DNA of 64,000 nt from Monosporascus cannonballus. Taxonomy: Eukaryota; Ascomycota; Sordariomycetes; Xylariales. Shown here one piece after another: positions 44,901 to 55,613 of this stretch. The notes under the pieces were generated by a model. That model did no database searches. It saw only the letters and a list, made by a program, of their open reading frames with translations, and was not told the origin of the DNA. A program made the position numbers and the translations under genes. The stretch spans positions 62,001 through 126,000 of the forward strand of contig QJNS01000061.1 in NCBI GenBank assembly GCA_004154925.1, written 5' to 3'. How positions within the stretch are numbered: the first letter of the stretch is position 1; each line of letters opens with the position of its first letter.

Positions 44901-47900
44901 GATTCTTGATGCCGAAGCAAGGCTTCGACAGCGGCCCTCATACTTCTCCTTACTTTCCCGGAACAAGAACGCCGCCTTTACTACACTTGAGGTGTTGGGA
45001 CAACTCTGGAGCCGCGGATGCCCTGTTAAGATGGAATGGGTGATCATGAGAAACATCGAGTTCCGCCGCCCTAGGCTTCTGGTGGACTTACCTAATTACC
45101 CTTGGAACCACGACAAGATCCACTGGCACGAATCTCATCTGTCGGTGGCGAACCGATTTCAAAAAAACGGGCGGTACGACCTCATTGGCCGTCCTACCGC
45201 AGATTCTATTCCCTCGCAGCCCCGATGGCGAGGATTTCTACGTGTCTCAGAGAACCCCTGGATTAAACATCACCAGGTACAGAAGTCGATCATCTACCCG
45301 GCCGCGGGAATGATTGCTATGGTTGTCGAGGCAGCTAAACAGCTGGCGACATCTGATTTCGCGGGTGTTGAGATCACCCAATTCAGGATCTTGAAGGCCA
45401 TGCTCGTCCAGGCCACTCCGCATGGCTTGGAATACGCCCTCAACATGACTAAACACACCGACGAGGTTGAATCATCCGCCGTCCACGATCCCAGCGAGGG
45501 TTTGAAGTCCCCCCCGGCAACGTATCAATTCTTCATCTATTCCAAGCCGCTCGACGGATCCTGGCAGGAACACAGCCACGGTCTAGTCACGCTCCACCGA
45601 GACCCTAGAGCTAGGCTTGCGGGAATCCCTGCCCAGTACTTCGAGCGAACCCTGCCTTACGGAGAGGAATTTTTTGACGAGGTCATCATCCCACGTCAGT
45701 TATACGAGACTCTCGATGTCATTGGCATGAACTACGGTGATGTATTCCGGAACATAACGTCTCTGCGCAAGAGAGACGACGAATGTCTAGGCATCGTCCG
45801 CGTCCCCGATACCAAGAAGACGATGCCGTCGAACTTCGAGTACCCTCACATTATTCACCCGGCGACGCTCGACTCGGTCTTCCACACAGCCTTTGCCATC
45901 GGTAGCGAACCAATGGTGCCATCGTACATCAGCAGCTGCTGGGTGTCCGCGGATGCGAGACTCTCAACCCAAGGGCGCGAACTTACGACATATACCAAAG
46001 CTCAGCGCCGTCAGCTGCGTGACTCCGCCGCCACATTCGTCGTGTCGGATAAACCTTTGGACAATCCTTCCGGCCCCATTTCCGAGCCTCTGATTGTCAT
46101 CAAAGATATGACTTTTACTGCACTGACTACGAGGCCTGATGATGTTGCAGGGGCTTTCCTTCCAAACTATCGGAACCTCTGCTCCGAGATTGTATGGGAG
46201 CCGTGTGAAGTCACACAGGAACCCGACTCTACGTCCCAAGCTAACCGAGAAACTCCTGTGCTGGTTCTCATCCCGGAAGACATGGTCCCTGGTCTCGATA
46301 ATCTCTTGTCTGCTCTTTCGGAGGAGCTCAACGCCATCCCGCGGACGCTCAAGTGCATCACTAAGGAAGAAACGCTCCCGAGCCTGTGCCTTTCGCTTCT
46401 AGAGGCAGATGGACAGCACCTGTTGTGGAACTTGTCGGAGCAGGAGTTTTCAGCGCTCCGCACGGTCATTTTGAAGACTAATGGAATGTTCTGGATGACC
46501 CGCGGTTCTCAGATGGATGTTTCCGATCCCAGATGCGGACTCTTCCAACCCTTGGCCCGTACAGTTCACTCGGAGTTTCCGGAGAAGACCCTCGTGGTAT
46601 TCGATGCCGAGAAGAACATGTGCTGCTCGACTAACTACTGTTCGGCGAAAGCGGCAGAGGGTCTCTCACGCCGCATCCTCTCGTTGTTCCGCAAGACGTT
46701 CTTTGCCTCGGGTTCAACAGACATCAAGGAGGCGGAATATGCTGAGCGCGGTGGCCAACTAATGGTCCCTCGGCTTGTTCCCATCAAGCCCCTAAACGAC
46801 ATGATAGAGCGCGGTTCTGCCCTGCCAGAACCTGAGTTGAAGCTTATGCACGAACAGAACGACAGGGCCCTGAAGCTCAAGATTCGTGAGATCGGAGATG
46901 TCGATAGCCTCTGCTGGGAAGATGATCCTCTTGCTCATGAGCTGCTGCCCTCTGATCACGTCAAGGTCAGAGTGCTCTCCGCGGCTCTTAGCTCCCTAGA
47001 TGCCGATGTGGTCATGGGTGGAGCGAAGGATGCCCTAATCGGTACTGACTTCTACGGCACGGTCGAAGAAATAGGTGGGGCCGTCACGAACGTCGCTGTT
47101 GGCGACCACGTCCTCGGAATTACCCGTGGCTCGCTACGGGACCTTGTCCGATGCCATCACGACCTCGTCCATAAGTGCCCAACAGGAGAATTCCAGCCGT
47201 ACCACGTCTTTTTGCCCACGCCGTTTTCGGTCGCCCAGTACTCGTTCGGCAAGCGACTCGGAGCCGGCGAAGCCGTGCTCGTTCATGAAGGTGCCAGCGC
47301 CATGGGCCAAGCTGCGATTCAGTTGGCCAACTTTCTCGGTGCCACGGTTTTCGCTACCGTGAAGACCGACCGCGAGAGAACCATACTCCGCGGCTGCTAC
47401 GGCATGCCGGACGACCACGTTCTCGACGCGAACACCGGGACCTGGGTAGACATGCTTCTGCAGCTTACGAACCAGAAGGGGGTCGCAGTGCTATACGACC
47501 CGAAGACGGTGGATGTGGCCGCCCTGATTAAAAAAGAACCCAAGCAGATCGGGGAAGCACTCGCTTTTATCTGCGATAGCTTCATCGCAGGCCGCTTCAA
47601 GGTCTCGGAGCCCGCCCCCCTCAATGTGTACGACTATTCTCGGCTTCCGGAAGCCTTCAAGAAAGTTGCCGAAGAGGGACATTGCGGCCAGGTGTACTGC
47701 CGACGGCCCGAAGACAAAGCCGTGCCGACCCTGCCCCGTTCCGTCTATCCTGCAAGTCAATACCTGAGAAATGACGCAACCTACGTCCTCGCCGGCGGTC
47801 TCGGAGGCCTCGGCATCGAGATCGCGAGGCTCCTAGCCGCCAACGGCGCCAAGCATATCGCGTTCATCTCGCGATCCGGCGCAAGAACTGAGCCGGCAAA

Positions 47901-48939
47901 GGGTTGCGTCAGCTTCCTACAAAACCGGGGCGTTGAAGTCCTCGTCGTCAGGGCCGACATCTGCGACCGGAGTGAAGTCGAGAATGCTGCCCGCGAGATC
48001 GCGCAAAAGTTGCCACCGGTCCGAGGTGTCTTCCAGTGCGCCGCTACGCTGCGCGACGCCGTGTTCGAGACGATGAGCTACGTGGACTGGCGGGCAGCTG
48101 TGCGCCCCAAAACGGTCGGCTCGTGGAATCTGAAGGAGGTATTTCTTTCCACACCCGGCGTCAGCCCCGACCCCGACTTCTTCGTCTTCCTGTCGAGCTC
48201 CGCCGGCGTCATCGGCAACCGCGGCCAGGCCAACTACGCCGCGGGAAACGCGTTCCAGGACGCGCTCGCCGCGCACATCGACCAAGACCCCGCGCGCCCC
48301 GACACGCGCGCCATCTCGATCGACCTGGGCCCCGTGCTCGGCGCTGGCATGCTCGCCGAGGACCCGCGCACGCTGGACCTGCTCAAGGCGTCCGGGTTCT
48401 TCGGCATCCGGCTGCAGGACTTCCGCGCACTCGTGGAGCGCGCTATCGCCGGCTACCTAGACCACGGCAAAACCCGCGTCCCCGCGCAGGTCGTCACGGG
48501 AGTCGGCACCGGCGGTCTCATGCGCCAGAACAAGCCCGCCGACGCCTACTGGACGCGGACGACGCTGTTCTCGCGCCTCAACAAGGTCGACCTGCCCGCG
48601 GAGGGTGACGAGGCTGGCACCGGCGCCGAGGCGGGTACCGAGCAACAGAGCTTCTCGCGCCGACTGAATGAGGCGGCGGACCCTGAGGAGGCCACGTCCA
48701 TCGTCAGCGAGGGCCTGCGCACGATGCTCTCGCGCAGCATGAACGTGGCGATGGAGGACGTGGACGAGAACCGCACGCCCGGCGCCTACGGCGTCGACTC
48801 GCTGGTCGCCGTCGGCGTGCGCAACTGGATCTACCGCGAGTGCGGCGTCGACGTGAGCGTCTTCGAGGTCCTCAGCGACCAGTCAATCCTCGAGCTCAGC
48901 GGCCTCATCGTGCAGAAGGGCGGCCAGGGCAGCGATTAA
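41963..48939 (+). CDS. Highly reducing iterative type I polyketide synthase (KS-AT-DH-ER-KR-ACP)
   Basis: Two exons, 41963-42214 and 42436-48939 (221-bp intron, donor GTAAGC, branch ACTAAC, acceptor CCCAG), give 2251 residues. KS: active-site Cys182 in DTGCSASL, His317 in HGTGTKAGDW (Trp replaces the usual Pro) and His357 in NIGHLEG. AT: VFGGQGAQW, Ser676 in GHSSGE and YHSHHM. DH: His1030 (HQVQKSIIYP; the motif Gly is Lys) and Asp1230 in HPATLDS. No SAM-binding methyltransferase motif is visible in the ~330-residue stretch that follows. ER: about residues 1563-1840, cofactor loop EGASAMGQAAIQLA; it seems to lack about 45 residues after GVAVLYDP. KR: LAGGLGGLG and Tyr2018 in NYAAGNAFQD. ACP: Ser2206 in GVDSL. 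There is no release domain, as usual for this class. It would make a linear, at least partly reduced polyketide. The product cannot be predicted. The nearest genes that could cooperate lie upstream. Confidence 0.96.
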
Positions 48940-50602
48940 TTGTGACTGCGGTGCGAGCGGAGGATTTTGTTTTGTTGTTTTGGGCTGGCGCCCGCCGGAT
49001 AGAGAAAAACTAAAAAAAAAATGGCGAGAAAAGGATTCGGGATTGGGGGTTATAATGAAAACAATAGACGCGACGAACTTCCTAGAGTCGTGAAAAGAAT
49101 AGGGGGCGACGCCGAAACTTGCGCATAATTACGTATATAGCTTAGTTTCCAGCACGCCTGACAGCTGAATTAGGCGTTGCCCAATAAACCTGATCGCTTT
49201 GATATCTTTTCCCGAAATCGTGACAGCAACAAAAGCCCAGAATGGAATAATACGAGCCCAGCATTGCGATGATGATCAGGATCCCATCGTAAGCCGGGCG
49301 ATAGTCTGTCTGTATTATGACAATCAACTTCCGTGCTGGATGTTGCGGCAAGAGCAACCAGGGGCAATAACGCTTAGGTGAATATCTTGTTTAGGCAAGG
49401 GCGTGATTCCGTCAGGGTGGATGTACAGTCATGCAGGGAAGATAAGAGAGCTAGAATTGATATGCAATTAGGGTGCGAATGCAGCTAAAGTACGGAATGC
49501 GAATTAAATGAATAGGTATTAGCATGAAAGGGGGTGGGTTTGTATCCCCTCAGCACTTACTGCCTGCTTAAATCCCAGAGGCAGTGCGCGTATCCATACA
49601 AAGTCACTCAAAACCATGGCTGGCGCTCTTAGATGTAGTATCCCGTTAGCAGCATTGCACAGATTGGTGTAGCGTCTCAGTCAGATGCATGCCATGATAG
49701 ACGGGGCGGTGGGTGCCATTTTTATCCGCCTACATACCTAGATCAAGGGGCTTCAGTAGTGGGTGGACACGGCTGATCTTGTCGGTACTATGTAGGCAGT
49801 ATGAGCTATCTGGTGCTCCGTTTCGTTCTCTGTAATTCGTTAGCCACAGTCTCCCACGCAGCGAGTATGGCGCCTTCTGATCTACCTAGCTGTGGATGGC
49901 TCAACCGCTAATTATCAGAGTCGGGTAAGGCTGAGCAGGCTAGTTGTTGTCGTTATTGGCTTACGGATTGGTTATAGTTGGAAGTACCTACTAGCAGGTC
50001 CAAGCAGGACTGGAAAGTCTTACAGAGAGCACTTCATACACAGCATGCACAAAGAACCACCGAAGTGCTACTACACTTTAGACGCAGAACAAGTCCTTAG
50101 TAGCGTTTCTAATTCCAACTTTATATAAAACGAGGGTATCCGCTTTATCGACGCCTTCCGCGCTACTCGTATATGTGTTGTGTGCATGTACTCCCGCTCC
50201 AGAGTTCGTTTCTTTCCTCCTGCCATCTCAGTATACGGAGATCTCCGGCCTTCTGAGCAGAAGAATATTGTGTTTCGCGCATGGCCCCGTGACTGGAAGT
50301 CGTGATAGTGGTAGTATGGACCAGACGTCTCCACCATGATCCCTATATGTACCGATGTATTTAGATAACTTACAAGCCGCTCACGCCATATCCATACATC
50401 TATGCAAATAGGCATGTGCCGCTTTCTACCACCTCGAAATTGTCTCGTTGACGCAAATTACTAGTAACGGATACGTCGTGCAAATGTACCCGAGTTCCCT
50501 GTATAAGTTCGGCCGCTCCCGGAGCTCAGTAATCCCGGCGAAGGATGTTCGGAAAAGCGAAGAATACTGAACAGGGAAGTGGATTAAGCTCCGCCTATCA
50601 AT
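48940..50602. other. Intergenic, no supported gene
   Basis: 3' flanks of the convergent PKS and aspartic protease genes. A poly-A tract lies at 49012-49020. Only short frames are present. Confidence 0.5.
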
Positions 50603-52170
50603 TCATAGCACGAAGAGCCCGACGCCCATCAAGCTCGAAAGGCCGGCGACGGCGGCAACAACCGCGACCTCCCAGGCGGGGGGCGCGGTGAGGGTCTTGG
50701 GACCGGCGTTCTCGCCATCGGTAGGCTCGGGGGACGCGGTGACGGTGACGGTGGGCAGGTCGTTGCCGGGACCGGGGAGGCCGGTGGCGGTCTGCTCGGC
50801 GGTGACCTGGGAGGCGACGCCGCTGACGTCGGGGATGCCCTCGCTGGTGATCTCCAAGACGTTGGAGCGGGAGCTGTTGACGTTGGACTGCGCTATGGCC
50901 ACCTGGTGGTTCTCAAGGTCGTAGACGACGTAGGCCGACCGCAGGAACGTGTCGCCCAACAAATAAATGCCCTGGTCGCCCGGCTGGATGCCGAAGCTGC
51001 ACACGTCGTCGGCGAACGGCATGCCCGGCGGGATCGGCAGCCCGATCTCGATGTACTCCTTGACATTGTCGAGCACCACCTCGTTGATGGGGACGCGCAC
51101 CAGGGGGCCGCTGCGCCCGCCGAACTGGAAGTCGAACGTCAGCCCGCTCTCGTCCCGCAGGTACGCGCAGTCGATGTACACCAGCCCCGTGTACGAGGTG
51201 TCGTCCACGGCGCCCAGGGCGCTGTAGATGTTGGAGGCCATGCGCGACGGCAGGTAGGTCAGCGTTGTGCCGGAATCGAGAATCACGGGCACCGGCTGCT
51301 GTACGATGGTTTCGGTGTTACCGTTGGTGTAGTTCAGAATCAGGGACGAGAGGGTGACGGTAAAGGAGTGGTAAATGCCCGTCTGCAGGTCGGGAAGGAC
51401 GGGAACGGCGATCAGCTCGCCGATGAACTTCTCGGTGTCGACACCGCCGAAGAGAATGGTGCCCATATCAGCAGAATAGGTATTCTGGAAATAGTCAGGC
51501 ATGGCAGTACTTTTGCGTTTCGGAAATTTACGCGGGTTGGAACGGGGGATGGACTACGTACCAACCAGAGGCTGTAAGCTCTGATGGCGATCAAATCTTG
51601 TTCCGTTAGCAAGTCGATTATGTTCGGATATGGATCCCTCGTCGCAACGTTGGCAGCGTAGCCGATGCCAAGCAGACCAGAATTAATGGTTGACTGCTCC
51701 GCTAGACCCATCTGTAGCGATTCAATCTCGGTGTCGCCGATGTTGATGTGGTCTTGGAAGTAGGTCCCATTTGCGCCAGAGCCATCGAGGTAAGAGATCT
51801 GAAAGGGCGTATCAGAAAGCGCAGTGTAGGTCTCGCTCTCGGACGGATCGAAGGTAGCGATGCAACCTCCACCGTACTCCTCCTGCATGCGCCTGCTGGT
51901 GCACAGATCGGCGTTGCTGTTGAGGACCCAAACATCACTGCTGCCGGTGTCGATGATCAGGTTGACCGTTTGCGGTGGTGTTCCTACGGATACCTCAGCG
52001 TAGTATCCACCGCCGGTCAGGTTGTTGTGTAGCTCCTGAAGGATGGGATCGGCGCGCTTGTGCAACGGCGGGAGTCGCTTCGCCTTCCCGATGCCCATGG
52101 AGACGACTCGTTGCGCGGAAGCAAAGGAGGCGGTGCCGCCCACGGCGACGAGAGCAGGGAGGACCCTCAT
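50603..52170 (-). CDS. GPI-anchored pepsin-type aspartic protease (yapsin/OPSB-like)
   Basis: Two exons, 52170-51562 and 51484-50603 (77-bp intron, donor GTACGT, acceptor TCCAG), give 496 residues. The start is the ATG at 52170; the frame extends upstream only through non-ATG codons. A signal peptide (MRVLPALVAVGGTASFASA) is followed by a short propeptide with a basic KRAD site. The A1 peptidase order follows: YYAEVSVGTPPQ, first catalytic DTGSSDVWVL, NSGLLGIGY, AYSLWL, GTILFGGVD, second catalytic motif ILDSGTTLTYLP, and LLGDTFLRSAYVVYDL. A Ser/Thr/Pro-rich stalk and a hydrophobic C-terminus (WEVAVVAAVAGLSSLMGVGLFVL) fit a GPI-anchor signal. Such proteases act at the cell surface on secreted and wall proteins. 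Both catalytic Asp motifs are intact. Confidence 0.95.
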
Positions 52171-54477
52171 GACAAGCGAGAACGCTTCCAAAGCACTGGT
52201 GCCCCCGGCTCGAATAATGAGACAGCAGATTCGGCTCGGCTCGTCCTATCCGGCGTTTCTCCTGGACTACTATACCTAGGCCGTTCAATTGAGGCCGTCC
52301 GACACGCTCTGCCTGGATTCCGGAACGGAGAGAGAATGCGGGGCGGATTAAAGATTAAAACTTAGAAGGAAAGGAACGAAATGAATAGAAAGCGAAAAGA
52401 GCGAAACGCGCGTACTACGTCTACGTGCTACAACCTGTGGATGACGCTGCGCCCTTGTTAATGATGTTAAGAGCTGAAAGTCTTGACTCTTGGTAGTGCA
52501 GGTCGGAGTTACGCGATAAGCAGGAGCTCACCCACGGATTTTCGACGCCGAGAGTAGAGCAAAGCAAAAAGCGCCATCTAATTACATATCCCGTAGTACA
52601 GCGGCCATGACCTTTGCCACGGGTCTCAGCTGCTATGTGGGGAGAAAGCCGGATGCTGGCCGTATTGGGATCATCGAATTGGATAAAATGCATTTAGGGC
52701 GCCTGGGAGCCAAGGCACCAAGACGCCAGCATACTTGGCATCCTGGTTAGCGTGTAGCTCAGCGAACTCAGACGGGGCGCAAGGTCGGCAGACACCTGGA
52801 TATATGCATGCATGCGTGCGAGACCGTCACGGAATAAAGAGTGAGGGAGACTCTAGACGACATCCCCATACGAACAAAAGTGTTTTTTTTATTGAGGCTT
52901 CCAGCCCGTTTCGTTTGAACTCAAAAAGAAATCTACTACAGTAGTGCTAGATGCCAAGACGGATCTTGGCAGCTATCACAGGAGCTCACAGAAATGGGAA
53001 ATGGGAAAATGATGCAGGGAGGCGAGGGTGGATTTTCCCCGATTGGGGTTGCGGAGGGTTGTGGCTTCCAGTATGTGCACACGCATGCACTTACAAGAGT
53101 AGTGAGTATATGTACGCACTGGACTCGGGAAAGGGGCGGAGATGCATGTGGCCCCCTCAGCCGCCGCCATTGAAGCGAGATTGCGCGGCTCAAAAGCCTC
53201 CTCCATCCCCGCCGACCCAATCATCTTGAATCGCCGTCACGGATTTTAGCTGCATGGAGCTCGGCACCGCTTTCTCCACCGCACGACGTAACCCTTCTCC
53301 GTTTTGTGTTTCAAGTTCACCCCCCACCATCTCGGTGCAAACCAGGAGATTTATAATATGGGCTAAACCCTTTGGCACGATTAGTTGTCGTGATAAGATC
53401 TGTCTGCTGACACTTCTCATAGTGATCCGTCTCGAGAGACTTACATCAGCTGAAGCATTATATCCGTTAATCAGGAGACACCTCGACCCAGGAGGCAGTC
53501 AATAAGGCCACTGGTGATAGTTGTGCAAAGAAACCCCTATCTAGCTATGGCGATAGTCATATCATCTAATACAGAGGCTCTATCGAATAGAAGTCTCTGA
53601 TGCCGTGTACAGCGAAGGATGAAGCTTGCGCAATAGACATTGACACCCGCTCTTCATTTTATCTCATCTCGCGCCTTGCGTCGGGATGATGTTGCTATCT
53701 TGCAATTCCAGATCGCAAAGAACAAGGCACCTAGTTGTAGTTCCCCAAGGTTACGAATCGGGTTCAAATTGGGATGCCCATGCACGGCGTACCTGATAGT
53801 CGCGAATCATTCTCCTGCCCACGCCGATTGGATATCGAGCGGGGTGTCAGTCAGGACATCGTTGAGGCAAACCGGCGTTAACGGCACGCGGGCCACGCCG
53901 CGCATTGGGTACCAGCAAGCTCGAGTGAGATATGGCCGCTATATTAGGCCTCAGATATCCCCTCATCAAGATGGCGGCTCTGCCAGCCTCGTTCGCCTGT
54001 CTGGCCTCCGGTTGCCTTGCGATGGTAGCCTAGGAGGTCTCCGGGCCAGCTACCAGCACAGTCCCCGGGGCTTGTTGACCGAGTGCCCTACGGGACTGTC
54101 CGTCATTGGGCGCCACCACTCCGCGGCGTGAGAATGTGCACATGTTGGCTCGAGAAATGCGGCATGCCAACGAATTAGGGATGATGACCGAGCGATTCGC
54201 ATCATAGTCGGGGCGAAGCGAACATGGGAAGCGCACAGGACTCTCGCAGGAGAGTTGGGCTTCTATGGGGAAAAGCAACACCAGGACCCGACGATAGGGA
54301 AGGGATGATCCGATGATGAATGCGGCAGAGCTCTGCGAAACATAAAAGATCCTTCGTCCTACCTTAACCGCTTTGTGTTTTTGCGCCGACATCTCTGCCG
54401 CTATCATTCACCGCCTCAGCCCTCAGGAGGTTGGATTAAACAGCACTGTCCCGGTTAGCTTAGCCCTCTACAGCACC
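52171..54477. other. Intergenic, no supported gene
   Basis: The promoter of the protease lies next to 52171. The longest frame (53640-54131, plus strand) has no recognisable feature. Nothing else can be supported. Confidence 0.5.
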
Positions 54478-55126
54478 ATGAATTGGACATCCCCGAGCGG
54501 TGACTCAGACGGGACTCACGTGCCGTATCCAAACCCCGACTCGGACGGGATGAACGCGCTGTACCCGTACCCCAACTCGAACGAGACTCACGTGCCGTAC
54601 CCGAACTCCGACTCCCGCCCCGGCCCCGAAGGCTATTATGAGAATCGCGACGACTTTGAGCGCCACCATCACCGGAGCCAAAACCACGACCGCGCCCGCG
54701 ACAGCGCCGACGACGAGTATCTCGACTACTCCGAGAGCCGCTCTCGTCGCGATTGGGGGGGGAGGGGGGCCACCGCCACGGTCATTCTCGTTCGCACCAC
54801 CCCCGCTCCGGTTCTCTGGAGGATTCCAGCTACTCGGCACTGGGCTACTATAACCAGTACCCGGACTCCAGCCGGTGCCACCGTCATGGCGCTTTCGCGC
54901 ACGACGTCGACCAGCACGGAGACATCAACTTCACCCCCGCCGACACCGTGACTCAGCGGAAGCCGGCGCTGATCCTGCGGGACCCGGTGCCGATCCAGGT
55001 CCCTCTCTTGTTGTACCCGCGCGCGGGAGCCGAGAGCGGGATTCCCGGTTCCGCTTCGGAAAGGTGGGATGTCCGGGGGAGGACGAGGAGGACGAGGCGG
55101 AAAAGCCGTCTCGAGACAGCCGCTAG
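54478..55126 (+). CDS. Low-complexity hypothetical protein, frame broken at a G-run
   Basis: ATG at 54478 has a good context (CACCATGAA). The first ~92 codons contain three degenerate repeats of the type HVPYPN-S/PDSD-G and then a His/Arg/Asp-rich segment ending in SRRDW. At 54757-54773, two G tracts separated by an A, the frame changes: the continuation with matching composition (HRHGHSRSHH, YYNQYPDSSR, DVDQHGDINFTP) is in another frame. Toward 55126 the third frame looks more protein-like (GEDEEDEAEKPSRDSR then stop). So the gene is either frameshifted, mis-sequenced at the homopolymer, or has introns I cannot place. No function is suggested. Confidence 0.4.
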
Positions 55127-55613
55127 GGGCAGAGACACGGGGATGGTGGTGTGGGTGGCGCTTCGCACAGAAACAGAACCAACTAGAGTAATGATCAGAT
55201 AGGGAATCAGTCGTCCGCCCGTCGTACGACCGTCTAGTTGGTTTAGAGATTACCGCCGATTCCTTTTAGAGTATTGAGTCGAGCCTGTTCCATTGAAGAT
55301 GACGGGGGACACGAGCCTACGATCCTTTTGTTTTCGGGCTCGGCTGCATAATCACGTTCAGGAATACACAGAGGCTAGTTGGCTATCGCAACCTGGACGT
55401 ACAATATAGTAAGCGAATAAACGAAACGATGTTTACCATGATCCTATGCGTTAATTACTCGCTACAGGCCTACCTCATGTATCATGCGGAAAACGATCAT
55501 ATGGGTAAAGGGTATAATCATTAATACATATGCGACACGGCCTCTTCCCGAAGATGCCATCACATTGCTACCAATCGTACAGCGTCGAAAGCGGGGCATC
55601 TCTACCCTGTTCA

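Noticed and set aside
53755..53785. B-box-like string GGGTTCAAAT suggesting a tRNA
   Set aside because: No matching A-box, acceptor stem or anticodon arm could be folded upstream.
54505..54840. Minus-strand hydrophobic frame of 111 codons
   Set aside because: It is the antisense shadow of the repetitive plus-strand low-complexity frame.
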